Part shown: positions 10,561 to 18,812 of the stretch, one piece after another
How the letters are laid out: the number at the start of each line of letters is the position of its first letter
Position numbering within the stretch: the stretch's first letter is position 1
Notes under the pieces: model-generated
What the model saw: only the letters and a program-made list of their open reading frames with translations
Told to the model about the DNA's origin: nothing
Database searches by the model: none
Origin: Mesostigma viride
Taxonomy: Eukaryota > Streptophyta > Mesostigmatophyceae > Mesostigmatales > Mesostigmataceae
Assembly: GCA_009746045.1 (NCBI GenBank)
Contig: RPFO01000348.1
Coordinates: 1,179,801 to 1,243,800 of the forward strand
Length of the DNA: 64,000 bases
Reading direction: 5' to 3'
Program-made: the position numbers and the translations under genes

Positions 10561-10964
10561 TTTGCCATATATTGCGTCTGCCGTGTTCAGCCCGTCTCAC
10601 GGTGCGAGACTGAAGAAGTCTCGCGTGCAGACACGTGTGTAGTACTCCTACACACAGATCTCGAGTGATTTATCTAGTACCAAATCCGAAAGGCTTGCAT
10701 CACTCCCCGGACAGGAGAACTTTTGCGGATGACTGTAGGTGTAAGTTGGCGATGCCATGGTAACCGGAGACGTCCGTCCTATAGTCAGCAAAATTGGTGC
10801 GAGAGGTCCCCAGTTCGATTCCGGTCGGATTCATTTGCAGATTGCGTTTTTCCGCGTTTTCCGCGGCCCGGCACTGAACGCAATGGTTTTCACCTTTGCG
10901 GAGTGTCTGATCAGAATATTGCGTGGGGGTGCGCATGGGTTGCCGACGTGATATTCACGGCATG
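10561..10964. other. Gene-free host stretch with one tRNA-like segment
   Basis: No convincing protein gene. The only structure seen is the tRNA-like segment listed next and a local duplication of GCATGGGTTGCCGA near 10,934-10,975. Confidence 0.5.
10772..10830 (+). other. Truncated tRNA-like or tRNA-derived SINE segment
   Basis: Contains an A-box-like TAGTCAGCAAAATTGG and, 30 bases on, a B-box-like CAGTTCGATTCCGG. The ends CCGTCC and GGTCGG can pair at five of six positions. It is too short (about 56 bases) for a tRNA and lacks an anticodon arm, so a truncated tRNA pseudogene or SINE promoter is likelier than a working tRNA. Confidence 0.35.
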
Positions 10965-11080
10965 GGTTGCCGATTGTGATATTCACGGCTGAATTCGGTG
11001 CTCAAACGTGAAAGTTATGAGCTCCGCCGTCAGCCATGGCTACCTCGTGGCTCGTGGCGGATACCCATCCATCATGGAAT
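10965..11080. repeat. Left host flank of virus copy 1, containing the retroelement 5' repeat
   Basis: Second copy of the 5'-end repeat, followed by GGCGGATACCCATCCATCAT and the (TTAA)n insertion site. The same flank, almost base for base, precedes the third virus copy at 54,283-54,397, so the two clean copies sit at the same locus or in a duplicated one. Confidence 0.8.
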
Positions 11081-11215
11081 TAATTAATTAAGTAGCTTCC
11101 ATCATCATTCCGTCATCATTCCGTCATCGCGACTAGGAGAAGTGCACCACCCTTATGCTGGCATCTGCCACCCCTATAGTGACCCTATAGTGACCGCGGC
11201 CTAGGATGGGTCTCA

Positions 11216-11246
11216 CCCTAAACCCTAAACCCTAAAACCCTAAACC
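11216..11246. repeat. Telomere-like CCCTAAA repeats inside the TIR
   Basis: Four successive CCCTAAA/CCCTAAAA units. The right TIR has the complementary TTTAGGG motif in two units near 30,097-30,111. Plant-type telomeres use this unit, so the virus end carries host-telomere-like DNA about 130 bp from its terminus. Confidence 0.85.
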
Positions 11247-11358
11247 ACTTGCAAAAAACAGAAGTGCCCGCCTGCCACCACTGCTCACCAGGCTGTGACA
11301 TTTAGGCTGGCATCTGTCACCACCCCGGCAGTTGTGAGGGTTGGGGTGTGACAAGGAT

Positions 11359-11950
11359 GGCGAAAAATTGCACGTACTTACTCTTATATAAAGAACGCCC
11401 AATTTTTCGCCACCCTGCCACCCCTTGGCGCGGGTCATAGGAGGTGTTTGTCAAGGTGTGAGAGTGATGGCGAAAAATTGCACGTACTTACTCTTATATA
11501 AAGAACGCCCAATTTTTCGCCACCCTGCCACCCCTTGGCGCGGGTATAGGGGTGTTTGTCAAGGTGTGACAAGGATGGCGAAAAATTGCACGTACTTACT
11601 CTTATATAAAGAACGCCCAATTTTTCGCCACCCTGCCACCCCTTGGCGCGGGTCATAGGAGGTGTTTGTCAAGGTGTGAGAGGATGGCGAAAAATTGCAC
11701 GTACTTACTCTTAAGAAAAGAACGCCCAATTTTTCGCCACCCTGCCACCCCTTGGCGCGGGGTATAGGAGGTGTTTGTCAAGGTGTGAGAGTGATGGCGA
11801 AAAATTGCACGTACTTACTCTTAAGAAAAGAACGCCCAATTTTTCGCCACCTTCCCCCACTGGCCGGCGCTGAGGTGGCGTGGGTTGTTGGATGTGGCGA
11901 AAAATTGCACGTACTTACTCTTAAGAAAAGACCGCCCAATTTTTCGCCAT
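11359..11950. repeat. Six tandem palindromic units (about 109 bp) in the left TIR
   Basis: Units start at about 11,359, 11,469, 11,577, 11,685, 11,795 and 11,895. Each holds inverted arms GGCGAAAAATTG and CAATTTTTCGCC around a core of about 30 bases. The outer three cores contain TTATATAAAG and the inner three TTAAGAAAAG. Spacers share CACCCTGCCACCCCTTGGCG and GGTGTTTGTCAAGGTGTGA. Candidate roles are replication-origin iterons or promoters; neither is shown by the sequence alone. Confidence 0.9.
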
Positions 11951-12082
11951 GGCCTCGCAGGGTGAGGGAGCCGGCGAGGGCCGCGCGGCGGGGTGTGACT
12001 CGAACCGGATGGGCCTCCGATTTGCATGGGAAGCAGTTGTCGCTGGCAACGATAACTACATGCATGGCAGAAACGCGTTCCA

Positions 12083-12322
12083 TTAAAAATATTTATTACT
12101 TATCCGCCCCTGCAGGAAAGGAGCGATTTCATCCATCGACAGGCCAGACAACGACGTGATCGAATAATCCTTCTCATCACCCCACCACGAGGGTTTATAC
12201 CTATCAAGAAACGCGTGCATGTCCGCCTTCGAAATTTCCAAGTAACCACCGCCACGGCTATTGCCCTTCGCCCCTTGGCAGAAATTCCCAGAGTCGGGCT
12301 TAACAATCTGTTTATGAGCCCG
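12083..12322 (-). CDS. Coding-like 79-codon frame after the primase-helicase (possible C-terminal end)
   Basis: The frame opens right after a TAG and has no early start codon, yet reads like real protein: HKQIVKPDSGNFCQGAKG near the start, then a Trp-Trp-containing segment YKPSWWGDEKDYSITSLSG, ending in QGRISNKYF. The primase-helicase frame stops at 12,312, overlapping this frame by 11 bases. The simplest reading is that it is the missing C-terminus, displaced by one base. The break is identical in copy 3, so it is either a shared mutation, a shared assembly error, or frameshift translation. A separate small gene is less likely without a start codon. Confidence 0.45.
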   Translation of the reverse strand, partial: RAHKQIVKPDSGNFCQGAKGNSRGGGYLEISKADMHAFLDRYKPSWWGDEKDYSITSLSGLSMDEIAPFLQGRISNKYF

Positions 12323-15300
12323 CTACATTGTGCAAAAGAAAGACTACAGCCTCGCCTGCTCGCCGTTGGTATCCAAATGTTGAGCGCATGAACCAGGCCT
12401 TGTCGGCAATTTCGCTGTCGATTTTGTTCCCTAGTGCAATCGTCTCGTCGCGCGTCAACTTCATTGTGAGATTGACGGATCAGCCGTCGTGATGAAGTCG
12501 ATGATAGGCGTCCCTTCTAGTAGCTTGAGCGTAATGGCCAGAGACTGTGCTAGTCCAAAACGAGAATACGCCTTCAAATCAAACAAGGACTCTGACTTCT
12601 GCAGAATCAACAGATTGTCTCTGAAATGCTCCTTGGTTCCTAGTCCCGTCAACTTCGAATATTGCCGAATGCCAGCGTACGCCTTCCTCCCCATCTCCTT
12701 GTCCAGAATTTGAGGGAGCTCGTCGTCGATGAGATCATACGGAATCATGTACAACCGGTGAACCAGTTCGTACACCGCCTTCAGACGCATTTCGTACGGT
12801 GAAAGTGGAACCGTGCCGCCGATTCTCCCCTCTAGATCCTTGTACTCCTCCTCGCTCAGAAGCACCACCTCCCTGTCCTTGTCTGGATCTTCTAGTACCG
12901 GAAGCGGAGGGGCGTCGATGTCCCCCAACTCCTCCACTGCCGACACCTCCACGCCGTAGTCCTCCGTCAGTATCTTGATGAGATTTCCCTTGTAGTGGGA
13001 CCTCGACACCGCGAGATCTTGCTGGTTCCGGCAGAAGAGACGGAACTTGGGGCAATTTCTGTCATAGATACGCGACTTGTCCGCGCTCCAGTCGCAGACT
13101 ACGTCGGCGTTGTCGAACAGCAGCTGGATGAGCGCAGTGTCCCCCGCGATCATGTTCTCGACGATCGTGCCGTAGTCCGTTGGGGCGGTTAAGAGCGAAG
13201 TATCATCTCGATAGAAGATTACCATCTCTCCCTTGACTAGATGGCGAACCCTGAAAATTTGCTGGAGGGTTGTCGTGTAGCTCGCGTAGTTATCCCCGTT
13301 GATGAACATCCCACCATGCTGTCGAATGTGTGCTCGTGTAGGAGACTCCAACCGTGATCGTTGGGCTGAAATCAAAAGTCAAGGTCAGCCCACGCAGCAT
13401 TCGCACCAACCTCCAGATCCTCTTGCTTGTCAGGCTAGTGTAAAGGCGACCATTCTTTTTCTGCTCCGTGATTTTTAATACCTCGTACGCCATGGCGGCC
13501 TCTTTTTTTCCAGACATTGGGCAGAAAATCCTCTCCCCCGCCTCTATCCTCCTCTGACACTCAGTAACAAACCTGTCCACGCAGACCTTTCGCCAGTTCT
13601 TTTCTGATGTCACGTCCACCCATCGCAGAGTCCTGTTGGTAGGGCGCCTGAAGGTGTTGCAATCCACCTCCATAGTATCCGCCGCGCGATAGGCCGCTAT
13701 GAACTCGTATACCTTTCGAGTAACGGTAGCGTCTATGCAATCACGACCTTGGACGTCTCAATGAGCCTGATGAACTTCCTCAACACCTCGCGCTTGTTAT
13801 CCACGTGGCGCTGCGAAATCGCGGTGAGGGTGTTATATATTTCGTCTAGGATGAGGAGATCGAACGGTTGGTCTGTGACGCGCAAGATGCTGTTAAGAAC
13901 GACCAGCACCCTGTCATCAGACATCATCCCTTCGGACCGCTCAGGTAGTGACGGAAATTCGGGTCACTGGACAAGAGATGGAACGCGTTGTCCTCCCACG
14001 CAATCGTCCTCCCACTCGCCCAGAGACTTGTAGTTGCGATCCTCCTCCTTGGACAGGCTGATGTTAGCAACGATGCAGCACACGCGAATACCTGGATCCC
14101 TCCTCACCGCCTCGTTGACGAGTTCACGAATCCTCTCAGATTTACCTGTCCCGCAGTTGGACTGGACGAGGAAGGTGCTCTTATGCGGTCCCCCAAATAG
14201 CGCATCCCAGCTGAATGGCTTGATTTTTCGGACGAATACGTGTGAGTGAACGGCACTTGGTCAGATCCCGGTTGCTGCATCACGGGAGGTGCGATCTCGA
14301 TCTTGCGAGCGTCTGGCGATTTCCTGTAGCAGTCATAAAAAACTTGTCCTGACGGGTATTGGAGCGTGAATGGGCCGTTCTTCTCGTGCACCTTGTTGCA
14401 TATGAGGCAGATGTGATCGTCGCATTGCTGGTACTTCACCCTCACGAGCTTGACGTCTGGAGACAACTCAATGTAGCCGCACTCGAGATAGTCACACTCC
14501 GGAGCCACCTTCTCCATCGCCGCGAGAGATGCAGAAACGTCAATGTCCTTGCCCGCCGCCTTCACCGTGCACTCGCGACGTCCGCGAACCCCTCTCCTCT
14601 TCAACGATGCCGCCCAGTCCGGGGGCGCACTCACCAATACCCCGCCCGAGACGTCGTCCGGCGAGTAGATGTTGATGAGATGGTCGAGGAAGTCACTAGA
14701 CGAGCCTTCACATGTGCGCAGAATTCCCAGAGGGTCAGTGTCCCCGAATTTGTGCATCCCGACGCATCGGAAAAGACTGTCTCTCCTGTAGACTGCTTCG
14801 TCGATCACCGTGTCCATTTCACCGAAATAGTCAGCTGGGTGGCGGCAGATCTCGTCGAATTGCTCTTGACCGTTCACTTTGAACTTCAGCAGCTCGTGCG
14901 CGTCCTCGTGAACGGGAGATGACAGGTCGAAAGACGCGCGCTTGATGAAATCGGTGAGGCCGCTGTACCAAAACACTCTCGCGTCCAGGTCGGCAAGAAC
15001 GAGACCGCGCACGACGATGTGGAAAGACGACTTGAACAAATCCTTCTTCATGCGAGACGCCGTGCTGACCTCGTAGCGAAAGTCCTTGGTTGCGATGTTC
15101 AGGACGACGCGGCAGTACTCGTCGTGAACACGGCGAAAGTGTCCCGGGTAATCGATGTTCGCCAGACGCTCGTCATCTGGGTCGACCTTGTCGTCAATGT
15201 CGACGTACGCCCACGACGGGTCGTCGGGTTGTATGACTTCATCGAGCGTGCGGCGAACGGGATGAGCAGCACACTCCGCATAGATCCGCGAAAAGTCTGC

Positions 15301-15438
15301 GAGGTTGCCATAATGCGCGTACTCGTTGGCGTCCTTCGTGTTTATGCCACGCGCACAAATGAAGCGATGGCCGAGAGACACCCCGGCCTCTTTTGTGGGA
15401 GCCTTCTTGTAGCGCCATTGCGTGACGACCTTGTTCAT
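12312..15438 (-). CDS. Primase fused to UL9-like superfamily 2 helicase (frame-broken)
   Basis: Expected to prime and unwind the viral genome. The N-terminal part has archaeo-eukaryotic primase motifs: VDIDD at residues 79-83 (metal-binding acidic pair), SSFHIVV near 138-143, and FRCVGMHKFG further on. A Cys/His-rich segment follows (CDDHICLICNKVH ... FYDCYR), like the zinc-binding region of herpes UL52-type primases. After about residue 420 come QSNCGTGKSERI (Walker A), LLILDEIYNTL (DEAD-like motif II) and VVIALDAT (motif III), as in origin-binding UL9-type helicases. The total span is about 1,040 codons. Frame breaks lie near 14,183, 13,95x, 13,730, 13,330 and 12,475. Copy 3 breaks at several other places, so an intact parent is likely. 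It is last in the leftward gene set, next to the TIR. Confidence 0.8.
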
Positions 15439-15734
15439 GTCTCATGGGTGGCCTCGGGTGGTGGATGGAGTAGAGCCAGCCACGGAATGTCATCGTCCTT
15501 TATACTCCCACGGTGCTTTCTAGAAGGTTCGACTGTGACGACACGACTCGGTTCAGACGACATGATAGTATATTACTTGTTTAGAAAAAAAAAAATTCAG
15601 ATTATAAAATGCCAAACCCTCGAACCTCGACCCTCGAGAAAAATGTTCCCATGGAACTTTTATATTCCCTGTATAATGCATGCAGTTTAGAATACCCTTT
15701 TCGACATTCATGAAAATTTCCCACGGGAAACTAT
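15439..15734 (-). promoter_or_regulatory. Upstream region of primase-helicase
   Basis: 296 bp without a gene. It holds an A/T-rich block (run of A near 15,587-15,597, TATATTACTTGTTTAG) and the 3' end of the recombinase transcript unit. The promoter position is inferred only from composition. Confidence 0.35.
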
Positions 15735-16997
15735 CTACTTTTTCCTCGGCCTCAGCCGACGTCCGCCAGTCTCGCCACCCTGCCTCTCGTAAACGGCTCC
15801 TGTCAGTACGTCATGGCCCATCATGTCGCCAGCCCATTTACGTTTCTTAAATGAAGCGCCCTTCAGGAAACGAGTGATGTATGCTTGTCGCGTGGCGTCG
15901 ATGCCTCCGTAAATCCGGTTGTAACGGGCGCTGTAGAGCTCGTGTTTGATCGGAATGCCAGGCTCTGATTCGAAAAGGAATTTCTGTCCAGCCTTAGCAC
16001 GGGCATCTAACGCTTTGATGAGCTTTCCGTACTTCTTCGGGATGACGACGTCATAAACTGGCATGCTGTGCTGCGTTTTGAAATTCTGGATGTAGAATCT
16101 CCTCTCGCTCGGGATGTAGCCGTTCTCGTGCGGTCCTAGCTCAGCGACCGAGTCGACGATGCGCATCTGGTCGTGATTGTAACGCGTCGGTGGTAGATCT
16201 TCACCCGAGAGATAGATCAAGCCCATGAGCGCGGCGTCGGACGTGGGATCGGCTTCGTACTCTGCTTTGGCGATCTTCTGGAGCTGTTCGTACGTGTACC
16301 TCAGCGGCTTGTTCTCGGCACGGTCAAACCGTCTGTCCAGGTCACCAACCTTCAGCTCCCTGACGCGAGCAGTGTACGCGTCCGTAACGTGACTTGGGAG
16401 CCTCTTCTCGGGCGGCATCATTCGGTTCACGCCGTTGATGACCCCGAGGAGCTGCTTCTCATTCTCCCTCCAGGCGTCGTCCTTCGAGTGCTGGGTCTTG
16501 CGCTTGGGTTCTGATGTCTCGTGCACCACGCGAAGAACACGAGCTGTGTCGGCAAGGCAATCAACGGACTCGTACTGCGAGCACCCCAGTTTGTCGAGCA
16601 GGACCCGCATCCTGCCAATGTATCCCAAAGCGGTCTTGCGAGTCGCCCCGCGCTCCTTCGATGGCCTGCCACGCTCGTGCTGCTCTGGTCGCGCTTCCGC
16701 TGCGGCGACGGCCTCGTCGAAGGTCCAGTACCGCCCTCCTCCAGCTCGCGCAGGCGATTCCTCGTGGTGCGGTGGCTCCGGCGAGGGTGGAGAGGTCGCC
16801 TGCAAGCCGATTTTTTCCGCACACTCGGGGTTATTTGCGATCCATCGATCACTGGGATTCCAGACGCCCTTCTTGACCTTGCTTTTCGCCGAGATGCAGT
16901 TCGTCTGGTCGCGGGCGATTGCTCGCCTCTTCGCCTGGGCCCGTCGCCATTGCTCGCGACGCTCCTCTACGGTCACCGTCATCTGATGACTGAACAT
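15735..16997 (-). CDS. Tyrosine recombinase (integrase), 420 aa
   Basis: Would insert the element into the chromosome and could excise it. The first 130 residues are basic and helical (EERREQWRRAQAKRRA), suiting a DNA-binding arm; an N-terminal SAM-like domain follows. The catalytic domain shows LMGLIYLSGEDLPPTRYNHD, where the Arg of PPTR fits catalytic Arg I, as in virophage and PLV recombinases. Lys in FKTQHSMPVYDVVIPKKYG may be the beta-hairpin lysine. GDMMGHDVLTGAVYERQ gives the His of the MGH motif and the Tyr nucleophile near residue 403. It is intact in this copy. The neighbouring AT-hook gene upstream overlaps its start by 149 bp. Confidence 0.85.
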   Translation of the reverse strand: MFSHQMTVTVEERREQWRRAQAKRRAIARDQTNCISAKSKVKKGVWNPSDRWIANNPECAEKIGLQATSPPSPEPPHHEESPARAGGGRYWTFDEAVAAAEARPEQHERGRPSKERGATRKTALGYIGRMRVLLDKLGCSQYESVDCLADTARVLRVVHETSEPKRKTQHSKDDAWRENEKQLLGVINGVNRMMPPEKRLPSHVTDAYTARVRELKVGDLDRRFDRAENKPLRYTYEQLQKIAKAEYEADPTSDAALMGLIYLSGEDLPPTRYNHDQMRIVDSVAELGPHENGYIPSERRFYIQNFKTQHSMPVYDVVIPKKYGKLIKALDARAKAGQKFLFESEPGIPIKHELYSARYNRIYGGIDATRQAYITRFLKGASFKKRKWAGDMMGHDVLTGAVYERQGGETGGRRLRPRKK

Positions 16998-17343
16998 GAG
17001 ACAATTTTTTGGCTCGAGGCTTTTTATACCCTACGGGGTGGATCCTTGGGCGCCCTCGAGGCCGTTTCGGTTCGTGTCGTTTTTCCGTTTTGGAGGGTGA
17101 GCGCCCACGTGGACGCCTGCGATCGCCCACCAAGGCGAGGATGGCCAATCGGATTTCGGGGCTCATGTCGTGACAGGTGGACGGAATCGTGTCGTGGTGG
17201 CCTGCTTCTTGAAGGATCCTGACGACACGTTCTAGAGTTTTCTGCCCCAGTCGAGAACCCGAACAATATCGGAGGAGTGCTTGGGTGTCCAACACGTACT
17301 CCTTCTCGGCGCCTGCGTATCGTTTGATGGACGGAATATCCAT
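16849..17343 (-). CDS. Small basic protein with AT-hook (164 aa)
   Basis: The N-terminal 70 residues are helical (ALLRYCSGSRLGQKTLERVV, IRLAILALVG). Then comes a highly basic region with KRPRGRPRIHP near residue 95, a canonical AT-hook Gly-Arg-Pro core that would bind the minor groove of AT-rich DNA. The last 50 codons overlap the start of the recombinase in another frame and look less protein-like, so the true end could be earlier if a base is missing. A chromatin or genome-binding role is inferred. Copy 3 encodes the same protein minus one residue. Confidence 0.6.
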   Translation of the reverse strand: MDIPSIKRYAGAEKEYVLDTQALLRYCSGSRLGQKTLERVVRILQEAGHHDTIPSTCHDMSPEIRLAILALVGDRRRPRGRSPSKTEKRHEPKRPRGRPRIHPVGYKKPRAKKLSHVQSSDDGDRRGASRAMATGPGEEASNRPRPDELHLGEKQGQEGRLESQ

Positions 17344-17365
17344 AGTATATCATGTTCAGAGAAAA

Positions 17366-18248
17366 TTATTTTATCGAGAGAAATGTATTGAAGTTTCGAC
17401 GAAACATTTTTTTCGGGTCGCGCTGGTCGAAGTCGACAGCGAAGAAGTCGTGAGGATCGTCCTTGACGGCGTGGTCCCATAGCGCGAGAAACTCGTCCGG
17501 CGCCACAGCCCCCGCGCTCTCTTCCGCGATCTGTCGCGCGGCTCGATGGTCCTTCGTTCTGAACAGCGCAAGAAACGATATATTCGCTCGCACTGCTCGT
17601 GGTACGCCACCGCTTGTGTACGCCTGTGTCAGGAAAATCATGCTCGTGAGGAAGTGTCTGTGTTTGAACGCGAAAGCCGCAACAGCGTTTTTGCTAGAGC
17701 TCTGATAGAGGGCACTGCCTTGCATGTCGTCTATCAGAATGAGCGACGAAGGAGGACCGTGCTCGAACCTTGTCGCAGGTTTATCCCAGTTCATTGCATC
17801 AAGGCGTAGGTACATGGAGAGGTCCATGAGTTCTGCGTTTTTTTCCCATCCACGTATTCGCGTTTGAACGTTTCCCAGACCTTGAGATCGTCCTTGTACC
17901 TCTCGTATTCGTGGAGGTCAGACTTTATATGATCTATCATCCCATCGAATGCCAGGTTAGAGTAGACTTCCATCGTCATAGCTGGTTCCGGGAGCTCATT
18001 GTATTTTGGCTCCGTGTGGGCACTCCCTGAAATGAGGTACAGCTTGTCGAATGAGTTTTAGCAAAGTAAGCCTTCGCCATGTTGACTGCCGATGTAGTTT
18101 TCCCAGACCGTCGAGCTCCGCAGAAGTTTGCGATGAAATGAAGACTCGGCATATTCGGTGGAGCAGGACGCTGTGGGGCGTATCGTTGCTTGATGTCTTT
18201 GTTCTCAAGTGAATGAATTCGTCGCTCTTCGATGATAGCCATTATCAT
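17366..18248 (-). CDS. A32/FtsK-type genome-packaging ATPase (frame-broken)
   Basis: Would drive viral DNA into the capsid. Walker A GARRSGKTTSAVNM lies near residue 45, Walker B SLILIDDMQGS in the middle, and FLTQAYTSGG after it fits the sensor/Gln-containing motif of the family. The whole span is about 294 codons, the usual size for PLV ATPases. There are two frame breaks. One is at 17,840, where this copy has one T fewer than copy 3. The other is at 18,056-18,059, where both clean copies have four T and the noisy copy five; five restores a continuous frame reading NSFDKLYLISGS. Confidence 0.85.
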
Positions 18249-18260
18249 TCTGAAGACATT

Positions 18261-18788
18261 TTAATCGTCCAGACTAGCAAGGAGAGACGCGCGGATGGCG
18301 GCCATGCGCATCTCGTATGGCGTCATCGCGACAGGTGGCGGTGGTGGAGGTGGGAGCTGTCGGGTCTTGATCGGGGGTGGCGGAGAGTCCGGCTCTGTCT
18401 CCTTGGGCTTTCGACCCCGTCTTGGTTTTGGCGTGTCGGCGGGGGTTGAGGCGACTGAATCTTCAGCGAGAAGGCGTTCAATCCGCGATTTGTTGCGGGC
18501 TTCTTGCAGCTCGAGTTCGACTAGCCTTTGCCGCTGAATCTCCAATTCCTTTGCAAGGACCTTTCGTTTCGTTATCTCTGCCTCCTTTTCCTCGTTTCGT
18601 CTCTTCTCCCTCTCGGCTTTTGCGCGTTGCTGGTAAACCCTCATTTTGTCGCGAAGGGCTTTTTTCTGTTCATCATTCAGCGGTTGTCCCTTTCGAATTG
18701 TCTTGACCAGGTCAACCTGCTCTTCCCGCGTCTCGGCGAAGGTTTCGTCTTGGTAGCTCGTTGGGGTCTCTGAAGCCTCAGAGGCCAT
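18261..18788 (-). CDS. Coiled-coil and proline-rich protein (175 aa), unknown function
   Basis: Residues about 40-110 form a long charged helix rich in Glu, Lys and Arg (KAEREKRRNEEKEAEITKRK), a likely coiled coil. A basic RRGRKPK patch, a polyproline tract (LPPPPPPP) and a short helix at the end follow. It is the first leftward gene, 24 bp from the divergent fibre-like gene. A scaffold or virion-core role would fit but is not shown. The GRKP patch resembles a degenerate AT-hook. Confidence 0.65.
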   Translation of the reverse strand: MASEASETPTSYQDETFAETREEQVDLVKTIRKGQPLNDEQKKALRDKMRVYQQRAKAEREKRRNEEKEAEITKRKVLAKELEIQRQRLVELELQEARNKSRIERLLAEDSVASTPADTPKPRRGRKPKETEPDSPPPPIKTRQLPPPPPPPVAMTPYEMRMAAIRASLLASLDD

Positions 18789-18812
18789 GTTTATATTCTA
18801 GGTAGATAATAA
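18789..18812. promoter_or_regulatory. Divergent promoter region between left and right gene sets
   Basis: Only 24 bp separate the two start codons: an A/T-rich TTTATATTCTAGGTAGATAATAA-like stretch holding both TATA-like and TCTA words. Transcription of both arms must start from here or from within the neighbouring coding regions. Confidence 0.5.

Larger units (their letters stand above)
11091..11997. repeat. Left terminal inverted repeat, copy 1
   Basis: Matches the reverse complement of 29,346-30,235. From the outside inward: AGTAGCTTCC end, two ATCATTCCGTC words, duplicated CCCTATAGTGA words, telomere-like repeats, then six tandem palindromic units and a GC-rich inner end (GGCCGCGCGGCGGGGTGTG). 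Confidence 0.95.

Noticed and set aside
11985-12020. T-loop-like GGTTCGAGTCAC on the minus strand at the TIR inner edge
   Set aside because: Only the T-loop word is present, with no acceptor or D-arm pairing nearby. Not a tRNA.
11425-12159. ORFs running through the TIR palindromic units
   Set aside because: The repeated NCTYLLL...FRHPA-type translations follow the 109-bp repeat on both strands in equal measure. Repeat artefact.
12100-12306. 68-codon Arg-rich minus-strand ORF
   Set aside because: The neighbouring frame (12,083-12,322) has far more protein-like composition. This is its shadow.
14359-15690. Plus-strand ORFs of 187 and 223 codons
   Set aside because: They lie opposite the primase domain, whose motifs are clear on the minus strand. 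Arg/Val-rich shadow translations.
16435-17222. Plus-strand ORFs of 183 and 233 codons
   Set aside because: Antisense to the tyrosine recombinase N-terminus; no family features.
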